A stretch of 47,642 bases of DNA, from assembly GCA_029938175.1 (NCBI GenBank), contig JAPYON010000005.1:1-47642 (forward strand). The letters run 5' to 3'. This stretch comes from Paracoccaceae bacterium (GTDB lineage Bacteria > Pseudomonadota > Alphaproteobacteria > Rhodobacterales > Rhodobacteraceae). The number at the start of each line of letters is the position of its first letter. The stretch's first letter is position 1. This document shows positions 9,830-19,954 of the stretch, piece by piece. The notes under the pieces were generated by a model, which was given only the letters and a program-made list of their open reading frames with translations, searched no databases and was not told where the DNA came from. Position numbers and translations under genes: made by a program.

Positions 9830-10834
9830 ATGCGCGGCCTAATTACTTTGACATTGGTTCTTGCCCTAAGTTGGAGCGGTTGGTGGTTTTTCGGCACAGC
9901 CGCCCAGAAAACCGCAATCGAGACCTGGATGCAGGAACGCCGCGAAGCGGGCTGGATCGCTGAAGTCGACGACTTCAACGTCACAGGTTTCCCGAACCGT
10001 TTCGACAGCGTTTTCACCGGACTTACTCTGAGTAACCCGCGCGCTTCGTGGACATGGCAAGCCCCACGCTTTCAACTTATAGCGTTATCCTACAAGCCCA
10101 ACCACATAATCGCCGTCTGGCCCGATACACAAACCTACACAACGCGCTTTGACCGCATGACAATCATCAGCGAACTGTTCCGCGGATCGTTAGTATTCAA
10201 ACCTGATACAGCGCTGTCTCTTGATCGTCTTCAAGTGGAAATAGACAGCCTATCTGTCACGGCGGAATCCGGCTGGAACGCGTCGGCTAAAGAGGCTAGC
10301 GTAGCGTTCTTTACGCATAACCCGCCCGATTTGCCGAAAAACTCGTATGACCTTTACGTTCAGGCACTTGAATTCTCACCACCGAAAAATTGGCGTAATT
10401 TTGTGGATCAAAGTGACCAGCAGCCAGAGACTATCCCAGAAATCCTGCTCGACGCCAGTATAACGTTCGACACCCCGTGGGATCGCTTCGCCATCGAAGG
10501 TTCACACCCACGTGTTATTGCTGCGATAATCCGTAACGTCACGTTCGTATGGGGTGATATACAACTGAAAGGCAGCGGCATGTTGAACATCGACGATGGC
10601 GGCTATCTGGACGGATCGTTCACTATGAAAGTTCACCAATGGCGCGTGTTGTTGGATACCGTCGTTGCCGCAAAATTATTGAGCGACGACATAGGTGTTG
10701 CGCTCGATCGTGGAATAACTCTCGTGGCTGCGTTGGCGGGCGATCGGGCAGATATCGAAATTCCGCTGCGTTTCGAGAACGGATTAACCTATATTGGCCC
10801 AATTCCTATCGCAGCAGCACCTCGCGTTTATTGA
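9830..10834 (+). CDS. DUF2125 domain-containing protein
   Basis: A 334-residue protein with an N-terminal hydrophobic segment (about 4-22) that is a signal peptide or anchor. The rest is beta-rich, with repeats of the VTGFPNRFD and LTLSNPRASWTWQAP kind that mark DUF2125 in alphaproteobacteria. The function is unknown; an exported or envelope location is inferred. A GGAGAGGAG site precedes the ATG at 9830, so the in-frame ATG at 9806 is rejected. Its last seven bases overlap the dead LysM gene on the other strand. Confidence 0.85.
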   Translation: MRGLITLTLVLALSWSGWWFFGTAAQKTAIETWMQERREAGWIAEVDDFNVTGFPNRFDSVFTGLTLSNPRASWTWQAPRFQLIALSYKPNHIIAVWPDTQTYTTRFDRMTIISELFRGSLVFKPDTALSLDRLQVEIDSLSVTAESGWNASAKEASVAFFTHNPPDLPKNSYDLYVQALEFSPPKNWRNFVDQSDQQPETIPEILLDASITFDTPWDRFAIEGSHPRVIAAIIRNVTFVWGDIQLKGSGMLNIDDGGYLDGSFTMKVHQWRVLLDTVVAAKLLSDDIGVALDRGITLVAALAGDRADIEIPLRFENGLTYIGPIPIAAAPRVY

Positions 10835-11046
10835 AAATCGGGAATTATCACCACTTGTCCCAATACCAAAAGGTTCGGATCGGATCGGAAAGAATGCCGG
10901 CATTCGCGAGATATATCGACCGGAATAACAGTGGATTACCATAGAAAGCTGTTGCGTATGCGGCGAGTGAATCGCCCTGCTAGACAGTAATGATGCGGTT
11001 CCCGTCGATTATGACTATACGGTCGAAGAAAGGCTTCGCGGCTGGA
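10828..11046 (-). pseudogene. Relic of the C-terminal end of a LysM peptidoglycan-binding protein
   Basis: Just after tyrA on the minus strand one frame reads AAKPFFDRIVIIDGNRIITV, a TAG stop, then QGDSLAAYATAFYG and LFRSIYLANAGILSDP. The next frame continues NLLVLGQVVIIPDFQ to a TAA. Together these give one complete C-terminal LysM domain. The frame is broken where CGGAT is tandemly duplicated (10876-10885, followed by CGGA); removing one unit restores the reading. So there are at least two lesions, a nonsense codon and a 5-bp duplication. The large N-terminal part of the protein is gone and tyrA now abuts the fragment. Confidence 0.75.
10876..10889. repeat. CGGAT tandem duplication (frameshift in LysM relic)
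   Basis: CGGAT occurs twice, followed by CGGA. Deleting one 5-bp unit fuses the two LysM reading frames on the minus strand. Confidence 0.8.
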
Positions 11047-11964
11047 TCAAGTCTTCGAGGCGCGGCCAAAGTTGGCCTCGTCCGTATCCTGTCCGGCTTC
11101 GATAATACTACGCCGAACGGCCCGGGTGCGGGTGAAATAGTCGAACAGAAAGTCTCCGTCACCGGTACGAATTGCGCGTTGCAACGCGAACAGTTCCTCG
11201 GTGAACCGCCCCAGAATTTCCAGCGAGGCATCTTTGTTGTTCAAAAACACATCTCGCCACATGGTGGGATCGGACGCCGCTATGCGGGTGAAATCCCGGA
11301 AGCCCGCAGCAGAATAATTAATCACTTCGGTGTCCGTCACCCGTTTCAGATCATCTGCAACACCAACCATCGTGTAGGCAATCAAGTGTGGCGCGTGAGA
11401 GGTAACCATCAACACCAGATCGTGGTGGTCAGGTTCCATCTCGTCAACATTCGCGCCCAGTGCTTCCCAGAAATTCCGCAGTTTTGCTACTGCCTTTCTC
11501 TCCGTTCCATCCTCTGGCGTCAGCAAACACCAGCGATTATCAAACAGACTGGCAAAACCGGCTTCTGGCCCTGACTTTTCGGTCCCCGCCAATGGATGAC
11601 CGGGCACAAAATGCACCGCTTTGGGCAGCTGTGGACCAACCGCCTCAATGACAGCCCGTTTTACGGAACCAACGTCGGTAATCACCGCACCCTCTTTCAG
11701 GAACGGTGCGATCTCTTTGGCGACGGCCCCCATCGCCCCGACAGGCACGGCCAGAATAACCAGATCCGCCCCACGCACCGTATCGGTGATGGAATCGCAA
11801 ACCTTGTCACACAACCCCAGCTTCCCCGCTTTACCGCGTGTCGCTGACGACCGAGCATACCCCGTGATCCGAGCATCCATCCCCGCGCGACGCATCGCAT
11901 GGCTGATAGACGAGGCAATCAGCCCCAACCCGATAAGTGCTACATGTTCAAACTGATGGCTCAT
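11047..11964 (-). CDS. tyrA: Prephenate/arogenate dehydrogenase
   Basis: Converts prephenate (or arogenate) to 4-hydroxyphenylpyruvate (or tyrosine) with NAD(P) in tyrosine biosynthesis. The 305-residue protein opens with a Rossmann loop, [12 protein letters not shown] (about 8-19). It carries the family motifs [16 protein letters not shown] and [10 protein letters not shown]. No chorismate mutase or ACT domain is fused. The chosen ATG overlaps the hisC stop as ATGA and has GAGGGG 8 bp ahead; an ATG six bases upstream is also possible. It follows hisC in one transcription unit, linking His and aromatic amino-acid synthesis. Specificity for prephenate or arogenate cannot be told. Confidence 0.93.
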   Translation of the reverse strand: MSHQFEHVALIGLGLIASSISHAMRRAGMDARITGYARSSATRGKAGKLGLCDKVCDSITDTVRGADLVILAVPVGAMGAVAKEIAPFLKEGAVITDVGSVKRAVIEAVGPQLPKAVHFVPGHPLAGTEKSGPEAGFASLFDNRWCLLTPEDGTERKAVAKLRNFWEALGANVDEMEPDHHDLVLMVTSHAPHLIAYTMVGVADDLKRVTDTEVINYSAAGFRDFTRIAASDPTMWRDVFLNNKDASLEILGRFTEELFALQRAIRTGDGDFLFDYFTRTRAVRRSIIEAGQDTDEANFGRASKT

Positions 11965-13070
11965 TCGCATTGCCCCTCAAAAAATTCTTTCACGCCCTGT
12001 GCTACCTGACGGCACGCGATCTCGTCGCCAATGGTTATTCGTAACCCTTCAGGGAAGCCATAGCCACCAACTTTGCGCACAATCAACCCGCGTTGGCGTA
12101 GCGCCGCATCACAGCCTTCAGCCAAATTCTGCGTCGCGAAGCGTACCAGAATGAAATTCCCGTGGCTTTCGTCGATCTCCAAACCAAGCGCCGTTAATTT
12201 TGCGGAAAGCCAGGCGCGCCACTGTGTGTTCAGCCTTTTGCACTTGGCAGAGTAAGCCTCGTCCAGAACCGCAACCTCTGCCGTTGCCAGCGCAGCGCCG
12301 GATAGGTTGAATGGCCCACGCACACGGTTAAGCGCGTCAATAATATGCGAAGGTCCATACCCCCAGCCAATCCGTAATCCGCCAAGCCCATACAGTTTCG
12401 AGAACGTCCGCATCATTACAACATTATCCCGCGCCTCGATCACCGACAACCCAGCGTCGAAATCCTCGTCGTCAACAAACTCAACATACGCCCCGTCCAG
12501 AACCAAGATCGCCTGCTGGGGCAGACCTTCGGCCAACCGTGCGACTTCGTCGCCAGAAATCATCGTGCCCGTGGGGTTGTTAGGATTGGCAATAAACACC
12601 AGTTTGGTCTTGTCATTACACGCCGCCAACAACGCATCCACATCCGTGCGACGGTTGTCCTCAACCACCTCAACCGGAATCGCCCCTGCCGCCAAAGCGG
12701 AAATGCGGTACATGGCAAACCCGTGTTCCGTATACAGAACCTCGTCGCCCTCACCCGCATAAACCTGACACAAAAACGCGATAATCTCGTCCGACCCAGC
12801 GCCACAAATCACACGCGCCGGATCAACCCCGTGTACCCGCCCGATGGCACCCCGCAATTCCGCATGGTCCGTGGATGGATAGACCGCCAATGCGCCCGAG
12901 GCCGCCTTGTACGCCTCGACCGCCATCGGACTGGCCCCGTAGGGATTCTCGTTCGAGCTTAGTTTAGTGACTTTGTTATTAGTTCCCGCCAGTTTGCTGT
13001 CACCGCCCACATATAGAGCAATGTCCAAGATCCCGGGCTGCGGGCGTATCGTCGGATGCGTTTCGGTCAT
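11961..13070 (-). CDS. hisC: Histidinol-phosphate aminotransferase
   Basis: PLP-dependent class I/II aminotransferase of histidine biosynthesis, 369 residues. It contains SSNENPYG (38-45), NPNNPTG (162-168), D192 and Y195 for cofactor contact, Schiff-base K225 in [10 protein letters not shown], and the arginine-containing RIGWGY stretch after it. Members next to tyrA often also transaminate aromatic substrates, which is an inference here. First gene of hisC-tyrA. The start follows a short purine stretch and the length is normal for the family. Confidence 0.93.
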   Translation of the reverse strand: MTETHPTIRPQPGILDIALYVGGDSKLAGTNNKVTKLSSNENPYGASPMAVEAYKAASGALAVYPSTDHAELRGAIGRVHGVDPARVICGAGSDEIIAFLCQVYAGEGDEVLYTEHGFAMYRISALAAGAIPVEVVEDNRRTDVDALLAACNDKTKLVFIANPNNPTGTMISGDEVARLAEGLPQQAILVLDGAYVEFVDDEDFDAGLSVIEARDNVVMMRTFSKLYGLGGLRIGWGYGPSHIIDALNRVRGPFNLSGAALATAEVAVLDEAYSAKCKRLNTQWRAWLSAKLTALGLEIDESHGNFILVRFATQNLAEGCDAALRQRGLIVRKVGGYGFPEGLRITIGDEIACRQVAQGVKEFFEGQCE

Positions 13071-13240
13071 GGTATTTCCTCACGTTCACGCACTTCTATC
13101 CGCCCGCGACCTGCTTGTCAGTATCAAACGCATGCTTATACACATCGCGTACCTGCGCCGCAGGCACACGCATTCTTTGCTAGCGGCGGGGCCACTTTTG
13201 TGTTCATGGTTTCTTAACAGCCTTGAATACAGGTAAGCCT

Positions 13241-14209
13241 ATGTCCTCGACCTCCGCACACAACAATCTTTTCGGCATTTCCTCGGCGATCATCGCCTCG
13301 GCGTTCTTTTCCGTTAACGATATGACGGTCAAGTTCCTCAGCGACGACTACGCCCTGCACCAGATCATCCTTATCCGGTCCACAATCGGAATGGTCGTTC
13401 TGCTGACGATTTTTATCCCGTTCGAGGGTGGCCTGTCAGCGCTGCGCACCAGCCGCCTACCGATCCATGTTTTACGCGGCTTTCTGGTGGTAATCGCCAA
13501 CATGTGTTTCTTTCTCGCCCTCTCGGTCCTTCCATTGGCGGATGCGGTGGCAATTTTTTTCGCAAACCCGCTGATAATTACTGTTTTTTCCGTCGTATTT
13601 TTAGGCGAATCCGTTGGCCCCCGTCGCTGGATAGCCGTCGGCATGGGCTTCGCCGGAGTGATCGTCATGGTCCGCCCCGGATCCAGCAGCTTTCAACTTG
13701 CAGCGTTATTGCCTGTGGTTGCTGCCTTCGCCTATGCTGGGTTGCAAACGATCACCCGCAAAGTCGGCGGAACCGAACGAGCCGGTGTGCTAACCTTTTA
13801 TATACAAGTCACCTTTATTCTCGTGGGCTCCATCATGGGCCTGACGGTTGGCGATGGTCGTTTTGGAGGCTCCGGCGACATATCGCTTGATTTCCTGCTG
13901 CGCGAATGGGTTTGGCCCACCAACAGCGATTGGGGGCTACTGGTAATCCTCGGCATCTCAAGCGCCTTCGCCGGCTATTTCATCAGCCAAGCCTACCGCT
14001 TATGCGAAGCCGGCCTTGCCTCTCCGTTCGAGTATACCGGAATGGTTCTGGCAATATTCTGGGGCGTCTTAATCTTTGGCGAATGGCCAGACACAACTGC
14101 ATGGATCGGCATCTCGCTGATCGTAGGGGGCGGGTTATTCATGCTTTGGCGCGAGATGGTGATTAATAATGCCGCTAAAAGAAACTCTGCGGATCTATAT
14201 CGACCCTGA
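13241..14209 (+). CDS. EamA/DMT-superfamily transporter
   Basis: An inner-membrane carrier of 322 residues with about ten hydrophobic helices arranged as two EamA repeats (about 8-145 and 160-305). Conserved patterns include the VLPLADAVAIFFANPL and FLGESVGPRRW turns in repeat 1 and the matching FGEWPD in repeat 2. The transported metabolite is unknown. The ATG at 13241 is preceded by AGGTAAG; an upstream TTG in the same frame is less likely. The 3' end overlaps the convergent priA end by 35 bp. Both genes read cleanly through the overlap. Confidence 0.88.
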   Translation: MSSTSAHNNLFGISSAIIASAFFSVNDMTVKFLSDDYALHQIILIRSTIGMVVLLTIFIPFEGGLSALRTSRLPIHVLRGFLVVIANMCFFLALSVLPLADAVAIFFANPLIITVFSVVFLGESVGPRRWIAVGMGFAGVIVMVRPGSSSFQLAALLPVVAAFAYAGLQTITRKVGGTERAGVLTFYIQVTFILVGSIMGLTVGDGRFGGSGDISLDFLLREWVWPTNSDWGLLVILGISSAFAGYFISQAYRLCEAGLASPFEYTGMVLAIFWGVLIFGEWPDTTAWIGISLIVGGGLFMLWREMVINNAAKRNSADLYRP

Positions 14210-16370
14210 CCGACATGCTCGGCGGCACTTTCACCGCCGCCAGCCACACCCGTATTGCCTTTTGCATTGGCGCACCCTTCGGGGCTTTCACCAACAATCG
14301 CACCCGAAACCGACCTCTGATTTTGGCCACAGGAGCCGCCGCTGGCCCGAAAAGTTGCGCATCTAGATCGCTGATCGCCTTAGCGTTCCGCGCCAGATAC
14401 CGCGCCAGATCAAATACCTTCGCCTCGTTTTCACCGGAAACCACAATCCCCGCCATGCGTCCGTAAGGCGGGGCTCCTGCACGCAAGCGAGATTCAGCCT
14501 CGGCCTTCCAAAACCCTTCTTCTTCACCCGAAAGGATCGCCTTGATTACAGGATGATCCGGCTGATGGGTTTGCAATAACGCCACCCCCAGCTTTTCTGC
14601 TCGCCCTGCACGACCTGCGACCTGCCGAATAAGCTGGAAACTTTTCTCGGCAGCACGTAGGTCACCGCCCTGCAGCCCAAGATCCGCGTCAATCACTCCC
14701 ACCAGCGTCAAATGCGGAAAGTTATGCCCCTTGGCGACAATTTGCGTGCCAATGATAATATCCGCCCCGCCTGCCGCGATCTCGTCAATCCGCTGCTTCA
14801 ACGCCCGCGCCGTTTCCGACAGGTCAGACGACAGAATGGCAACCCGTGCATCAGGGAAAAGCTCACTCGCCTCTTCGGCCAGACGCTCCACGCCCGGACC
14901 GATTGCCACCAGCTTTCCCTCGACCTCGCACGATGGACATACCGTTGGAATAGGTCTGGACGCCCCGCACTGGTGACAAACCAACCGTTTGAGGAACCGA
15001 TGCTCAACCATCCGCGCATCGCAATTCGAACACCCGACCTGCTCGCCACATGCGCGGCACAGCGTCAACGGCGCAAACCCCCGGCGGTTAAGAAACAGTA
15101 AACTTTGCTCGCCCGCTTCAAGCCGCGTTTTCATCTCGCCCACCAGTGTCGGCGATAACCAGCGGTTTACCTCCATCGCCTCTGCGCGCATGTCGATGCT
15201 GTGCATATCCGGCAACTCGGCCGTTCCAAAGCGTTCATGCAAATCAATCCGTGCGTATTTCCCCGCTTCGGCATTCGCCCAGCTTTCCAGACTTGGCGTC
15301 GCACTGGCCAGCACCACCACCGCCGAACAAAGCGAGGCCCGCAGCACTGCCATATCCCGCGCGTGGTACAACACGCCTTCTTCCTGCTTGTAAGACCCGT
15401 CGTGCTCCTCATCGACGACAATCAAACCCAGTTCTCGAAACGGTAGGAACAGCGCGGATCGCGCACCGACAACCAACTGCGCCCCACCCTCAGCTACGGC
15501 TTTCCAGCAACGGCGACGTTCTGCTTGTGATGCCCCCGAATGCCATTCCGCAGGGCGGTAACCAAAACGTTTTTCAACACGATCCAGAAATTCGACTGTT
15601 AATGCGATCTCGGGCAACAGAACCAGCGCCTGACGACCCCGTTTCAACACCTCCGCCACCGCCTCAAGATATACCTCGGTCTTGCCAGACCCCGTCACAC
15701 CCTTCAGTAACGTCGTACTATATGTCTGGGAACGCACCGCCTCGCGCAGCGTCTCTGCCGCCTTCGCCTGATCCGGCGACAGGGTCTTTCCGGCCAGCTT
15801 CACTTCCAGCTTTGGATACGGCAAATCGCGCGGCGCCGCATGTTCGACTAAAACGCCCTGCTTTAGCAACCCTTTCAAAACGCTTGATGAAACACCCGCC
15901 AAAGCAACCAATTCCGCAGCCGAGAAGCCAGCCCCGCCGCATTCCTCCATCACCGCCAGAACCTTGCGCCGCGCATCTGTCATCTTGTCCGGCGCACCTG
16001 TTCCGAGCCGCAGCACCTTGCGCATACTGGCAGGCTGTCCCAGTTTCGGAGCGCGCGTAGCCAGACGCAACATCATGGACAAAGGCGTCAGCGTATATTC
16101 CGCCGCCTTACGCAAAAACTCGACCATTTCACCGCGCATCGGCGGCACATCAATAACCTGCCCTATAGTCCGTATTTTCGAGGCATCATAATCCCCCTCA
16201 CCATCCCCCCAAACCACGCCCAGCACGCGACGCGGGCCAAGCGGCACCATCACGAACGCACCCGCAAAAACACCCCCTTCGGGGGCTTTGTAATCCAACC
16301 GCCTGTCCAGCGGATCGGCTGTCAGCACCGAGACTAGATCGCCGGCCATATAAAACCCACGCTCAGACAT
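14175..16370 (-). CDS. priA: Primosomal protein N' (PriA helicase)
   Basis: The 731-residue 3'-5' helicase that restarts replication forks. An N-terminal DNA-binding domain is followed by a helicase core with Walker A GVTGSGKTEVY and the DEEH box seen as VVDEEHD. A zinc-binding insert holds the paired CxxC motifs C-RACGEQVGCSNC and CHQCGAS...CPSC, and the core ends with GRAGRAEK. Length equals the family norm. It is divergent from the fsa-DUF484-xerC operon, a common arrangement in related bacteria. The start is the ATG at the 16370 end; an internal ATG seven codons on is also usable. Confidence 0.95.
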   Translation of the reverse strand: MSERGFYMAGDLVSVLTADPLDRRLDYKAPEGGVFAGAFVMVPLGPRRVLGVVWGDGEGDYDASKIRTIGQVIDVPPMRGEMVEFLRKAAEYTLTPLSMMLRLATRAPKLGQPASMRKVLRLGTGAPDKMTDARRKVLAVMEECGGAGFSAAELVALAGVSSSVLKGLLKQGVLVEHAAPRDLPYPKLEVKLAGKTLSPDQAKAAETLREAVRSQTYSTTLLKGVTGSGKTEVYLEAVAEVLKRGRQALVLLPEIALTVEFLDRVEKRFGYRPAEWHSGASQAERRRCWKAVAEGGAQLVVGARSALFLPFRELGLIVVDEEHDGSYKQEEGVLYHARDMAVLRASLCSAVVVLASATPSLESWANAEAGKYARIDLHERFGTAELPDMHSIDMRAEAMEVNRWLSPTLVGEMKTRLEAGEQSLLFLNRRGFAPLTLCRACGEQVGCSNCDARMVEHRFLKRLVCHQCGASRPIPTVCPSCEVEGKLVAIGPGVERLAEEASELFPDARVAILSSDLSETARALKQRIDEIAAGGADIIIGTQIVAKGHNFPHLTLVGVIDADLGLQGGDLRAAEKSFQLIRQVAGRAGRAEKLGVALLQTHQPDHPVIKAILSGEEEGFWKAEAESRLRAGAPPYGRMAGIVVSGENEAKVFDLARYLARNAKAISDLDAQLFGPAAAPVAKIRGRFRVRLLVKAPKGAPMQKAIRVWLAAVKVPPSMSVRVDIDPQSFF

Positions 16371-16470
16371 CGGGAATCCGTAGAATATGTGGTTTCATCA
16401 CCATGCGACATATTGTATGTTGCCTCCGAACGGATTGCGAGTGCGCTTTCTGGCAAACTGAAAGAACAAC

Positions 16471-17124
16471 ATGAAATTTTTTGTAGATACCGCCGAGATT
16501 TCGGAAATTGCCGAACTTAAAGATCTGGGCCTTGTGGATGGAGTCACCACTAACCCGTCGCTGATCCTGAAATCGGGGCGCGATATCCTCGAGGTCACCA
16601 AGGAAATCTGTGACCTCGTCGATGGTCCCGTCTCCGCCGAAGTCGTCAGCCTGAAAGCCGACGAGATGATCGCCGAGGGCCGCAAGCTGGCCGCCATCGC
16701 CGAAAACATCGCCATTAAGGTTCCGTTAACATGGGACGGGCTGAAAACATGCAAAACCCTTACAGATGACGGATTCAAGGTTAACGTGACCCTGTGCTTC
16801 TCGGCCAATCAAGCGCTTCTTGCTGCCAAAGCGGGGGCATCGTTTATCAGCCCGTTTGTTGGTCGCCTTGACGACATAAACATCGACGGCATGGACCTGA
16901 TTGCCGAAATCCGCCAGATTTATGATAACTACGCCTTCGATACCGAAATCCTCGTGGCTTCGATCCGCACGGTCAACCACGTAACCCAATCCGCCATAAT
17001 CGGTGCGGATGTGGTTACGGTTCCACCCGCCGTGCTGAAAAAGTTGGTAGAGCACCCACTGACCTCTAACGGGCTGGAAGGTTTCATGAAAGACTGGGCC
17101 AAAACCGGCCAAAACATCCTTTAA
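16471..17124 (+). CDS. fsa: Fructose-6-phosphate aldolase / TalC-type transaldolase
   Basis: A 217-residue short transaldolase-family enzyme (TIM barrel). It has MKFFVDTAE at the start, GVTTNPSL at 24-31, Schiff-base K83 in AIKVPLT, and [11 protein letters not shown]. The family either transfers dihydroxyacetone units in the pentose phosphate pathway or cleaves fructose 6-phosphate; sequence alone does not settle which. First gene of the fsa-DUF484-xerC operon. The ATG sits just after a GAAAGAACAA purine stretch. Confidence 0.92.
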   Translation: MKFFVDTAEISEIAELKDLGLVDGVTTNPSLILKSGRDILEVTKEICDLVDGPVSAEVVSLKADEMIAEGRKLAAIAENIAIKVPLTWDGLKTCKTLTDDGFKVNVTLCFSANQALLAAKAGASFISPFVGRLDDINIDGMDLIAEIRQIYDNYAFDTEILVASIRTVNHVTQSAIIGADVVTVPPAVLKKLVEHPLTSNGLEGFMKDWAKTGQNIL

Positions 17125-17136
17125 AAGGTACCGCGC

Positions 17137-17838
17137 ATGACCGAAGTATTGAATAAACTCAAAGGCGAAATCCTTAAAGACCCCGCCTTGATTCTTGACG
17201 ACCCAGAAGTCATGCGCGCCCTTCTTAATTCCGGCGACCGAGCCAAAGGAAAAAACGTTGTGGACTTGCGTGGCGCTTTCGTCTTGCGCCTCGAAGAACG
17301 GCTTAACACCCTAGAAGATACACACCACACGGTCATCGCTGCGGCCTACGAAAACCTTGCGGGCACGAACCAGATTCACCGTGCGATCCTCGCCCTTCTC
17401 GACGCCGACACGTTCGATGAGTTCTTGCAGGCCATGCAAAAAAACGTTACCGGAATTCTTGCCGTAGACGTTATCCACCTGTGCCTCGAAAGTGATAAAG
17501 CCGACGGTGGCAAAGCCATCGGTCCTGACGGGCCCCTTAAGGAAACCGTCATCGCGCTGCCCGTCACCGGCGTTTCAGCCTACATCACAGGTGGCCGAAA
17601 CCGCGCCGCCCGTTCCGTCACACTACGCACCGCAAGCGAAGCTAAAGACGCCGTGTTTGGCCCCAATAATAACGTCCAATCCGAAGCTGTCCTACGCCTC
17701 GACCTCGGCTCGCACTTGCCGGGCTTGATCGCCTTCGGTTCGTCCGACCCTAACCGTTTCGGCCCCGATCAGGGAACCGAACTGCTTTCCTTCTTTGCCC
17801 AAATACTCGAACGCATACTGCGCCGCTGGGTGGCGTGA
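17137..17838 (+). CDS. DUF484 family protein
   Basis: A 233-residue cytosolic protein. The N-terminal part is helical and contains the family stretch LLNSGDRAKGKNVVDLRGAF (about 24-45) and the RLEERLNTL helix. The C-terminal part is GAF-like, with LPGLIAFGSSDPNRFGPDQG near the end. Members are almost always found directly upstream of xerC, as here, but no biochemical role is established. It starts 12 bp after fsa with an AAAAGG site, and its stop overlaps the xerC start as GTGA. Confidence 0.9.
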   Translation: MTEVLNKLKGEILKDPALILDDPEVMRALLNSGDRAKGKNVVDLRGAFVLRLEERLNTLEDTHHTVIAAAYENLAGTNQIHRAILALLDADTFDEFLQAMQKNVTGILAVDVIHLCLESDKADGGKAIGPDGPLKETVIALPVTGVSAYITGGRNRAARSVTLRTASEAKDAVFGPNNNVQSEAVLRLDLGSHLPGLIAFGSSDPNRFGPDQGTELLSFFAQILERILRRWVA

Positions 17839-18761
17839 CCGAAGGCTCGCAACAAGCCCTCCACATGATGGAGCAATGGTTAACACAAATGCACGGCGTG
17901 CGCGGCGTATCACCTAAAACAACCGAAGCCTATCGCCGAGACGTCTCGGGGTTTCTCGGTTTCCTTGGCAATCACCTCGGCGCACCCGCAGGCAAGAAAG
18001 CTCTCGCCGCTATCACAATATCCGATATGCGCGCGTGGATGGCGTCCGAACGCACGCGGGGTATTTCCGCCCGATCACTGGCACGCGAACTATCTGCGGT
18101 TAAATCCTATTACCGCTGGCTGGGCGAGGAATTCGGGATCGAGACCGCGTCCGTATCAGCCACCCGCGCCCCAAAACTCAAACAACGCTTACCGCGCCCC
18201 GTGGATCCATCCGCAGCCAAAGCCCTGATAGAACGGGTCGAACTTCAAAACAAAAACCCGTGGATTGCCGCCCGCGACGTGGCCGTCGTCACCCTTCTTT
18301 ACGGCTGTGGCCTGCGAATATCCGAGGCGTTATCCCTGAACCGCTCGGATCACCCCTTGCCCGAAGTCCTGCGCATCAGGGGTAAAGGCGACAAGACTCG
18401 CATCGTCCCCGTCCTGCCTGCCGCGCGTGCAGCGGTGGCGGATTACATCAAGTATTGTCCCCACCAGCCGCCCCCTGACGGACCATTATTCGTCGGTACC
18501 CGTGGTGGTCGGTTAAACCCACGCCAAATCCAGAAAACGATGGAGAAATCGCGCCTGCAACTTGGTCTGCCAGCCACGGCAACCCCGCACGCGCTGCGCC
18601 ATTCCTTCGCGACACATCTGTTGGAGGCAGGTGGAGATTTGCGGTCCATTCAGGAACTTCTGGGGCACGCTTCACTGTCCACAACACAGGCATACACCGC
18701 TGTTAATCAGGCTCGCCTGATGGAAGTTTACGAAAAGTCGCACCCACGTAGCAAAAGCTAA
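17835..18761 (+). CDS. xerC: Tyrosine recombinase XerC
   Basis: Site-specific recombinase that resolves chromosome dimers at dif. The 308-residue protein has an N-terminal SAM-like core-binding domain (about 10-105). The catalytic domain carries R161, K184, H252, R255, H278 and the nucleophile Y287 in the usual spacing (LRISEAL, RGKGDKT, HALRHSFATH, LLGHASLSTTQAY). The GTG start overlaps the DUF484 stop (GTGA), which suggests translational coupling; ATGs at 17865 and 17868 lack a ribosome-binding site. Its context in a housekeeping operon argues for XerC and against a phage integrase. Confidence 0.93.
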   Translation: MTEGSQQALHMMEQWLTQMHGVRGVSPKTTEAYRRDVSGFLGFLGNHLGAPAGKKALAAITISDMRAWMASERTRGISARSLARELSAVKSYYRWLGEEFGIETASVSATRAPKLKQRLPRPVDPSAAKALIERVELQNKNPWIAARDVAVVTLLYGCGLRISEALSLNRSDHPLPEVLRIRGKGDKTRIVPVLPAARAAVADYIKYCPHQPPPDGPLFVGTRGGRLNPRQIQKTMEKSRLQLGLPATATPHALRHSFATHLLEAGGDLRSIQELLGHASLSTTQAYTAVNQARLMEVYEKSHPRSKS

Positions 18762-19594
18762 ATCCGGATCACCACGATCCCGCTGACGATCACCAACGCT
18801 GCCAGAATTTTGGGCGCACCCGTTTTTTCCTTCAAAACCAAGACGCCAATTACCAGTGCGAACAACACCGAAGTCTCACGCACCGCCGCGACCAGCGCAA
18901 TAGGCGCAACTGTCATCGCCCAAACTGCGATCCAGTAAGTCGCCAGCGACAGTACTCCTGCGAATCCGCCAAGACTCCACGCGCGTCGTGACGCTTTGAA
19001 GACGATCGCGCCTCGACTTACCAGCGAATACACTGAGAAGAACATCGCGTCGAAGATAAATAACCATGCGGTAAACATTGTCGCATCCATTGCCACCCGC
19101 GCCCCCAAACCATCAACAATCAAATATCCCGCCGTGAAAAGCGCAGACCCCAGTGCCAACGGCAACAAGCGTCGAGATTCGCCGCTGGAGAACACACCCC
19201 GCACCATCATCATTACACCAACGCCGATCAGCCCGATCCCTACATATTCCTTGCCCTCAATGGTATCGGCCAACAGGAAATACCCAGCAAGAACCACCAT
19301 CATCGGCGCTGCACCCCGCGAAATCGGGTAAACGCGGCTAAGGTCGCCATGTTGATAGGCCGCCGAGAGAAATAGCTTGTAAATCGTATGCAACAAACCC
19401 GAGCCGAGCACCCAAACCCAGACGATCCCGTCAGGAAGCGGCACGACTACAGCCATACCCAACGCCATTACACCCTGCGTGAATGTCAGCAGCAACATCC
19501 CCTGAAACCGGTCCCCACCACTGCGGATTACTGCGTTCCAACCAGCATGCAGGACGGCTGCAAACAACACCGCGACGAATACAGAAAATTCCAT
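18758..19594 (-). CDS. EamA/DMT-superfamily transporter
   Basis: A 278-residue inner-membrane protein with about ten helices in two EamA repeats. N-terminal LHAGWNAVIRSG (about 15-27) and PISRGAAPM in the first repeat are typical of this DMT branch. The substrate is unknown. It is convergent with xerC and their ends overlap by 4 bp. The ATG at 19594 is chosen; a TTG directly before it is in frame but unlikely. It is the second EamA-type transporter in the window and differs strongly from the one at 13.2 kb. Confidence 0.87.
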   Translation of the reverse strand: MEFSVFVAVLFAAVLHAGWNAVIRSGGDRFQGMLLLTFTQGVMALGMAVVVPLPDGIVWVWVLGSGLLHTIYKLFLSAAYQHGDLSRVYPISRGAAPMMVVLAGYFLLADTIEGKEYVGIGLIGVGVMMMVRGVFSSGESRRLLPLALGSALFTAGYLIVDGLGARVAMDATMFTAWLFIFDAMFFSVYSLVSRGAIVFKASRRAWSLGGFAGVLSLATYWIAVWAMTVAPIALVAAVRETSVLFALVIGVLVLKEKTGAPKILAALVIVSGIVVIRI

Positions 19595-19838
19595 CAAATT
19601 TTTCTATTATTCAAAAGTGGCAAACCGTAACCATTTGTTAACCAATTCAATGTATAAGCTTCAGCACTGAGCGAGGCGGGCTTTACACCCGTGGGTTTAT
19701 CGCGCCAAGTACTTTGATCAAACGTTGCTTATATTTGCAACACACAAATCACTATACCGCCCGATCGTTGCGCCGCCTGTTTGCGGTATATGTCAGCGAC
19801 TGACATCAGAGTTCGGGCTTTGACGTGATATTCCCATT

Positions 19839-19954
19839 CCTCGAATGGAGGTATCAGGCTCTTTCTAACCCGAAGAATCTAAAACTTGGGTCATTGGCCC
19901 TCCACAACACCAAACACAGAAAAGGCACGGATTTCACCAGAACGCCTCTTTTTT
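19839..19954 (+). ncRNA. Possible switch-like leader or small RNA
   Basis: GGAGG (19847-19851) can pair with CCTC (19839-19842) in a tight hairpin, or with CCTCC (19899-19903) to enclose an ACCC/GGGT stem (19868-19871 with 19888-19891). These pairings exclude each other. A stem of AGAAAAGGC with GCCT-C-TTTTTT (19918-19926, 19944-19954) follows as a weak terminator. No known family was recognised, so this is a structural suggestion only. Confidence 0.3.
19918..19954 (+). terminator. Weak U-tailed hairpin
   Basis: AAAAGGC pairs with GCCT plus the following T residues across a 17-nt loop and ends in six T. The large loop makes it a weak terminator candidate. Confidence 0.3.

Noticed and set aside
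10990-11574. A 194-codon plus-strand frame across the tyrA end
   Set aside because: Antisense to tyrA and to the LysM relic, both of which have clear protein text.
17835-18761. Tyrosine recombinase as a sign of a mobile element
   Set aside because: Operon with fsa and DUF484, no attachment-site repeats and no cargo genes; it is the housekeeping XerC.
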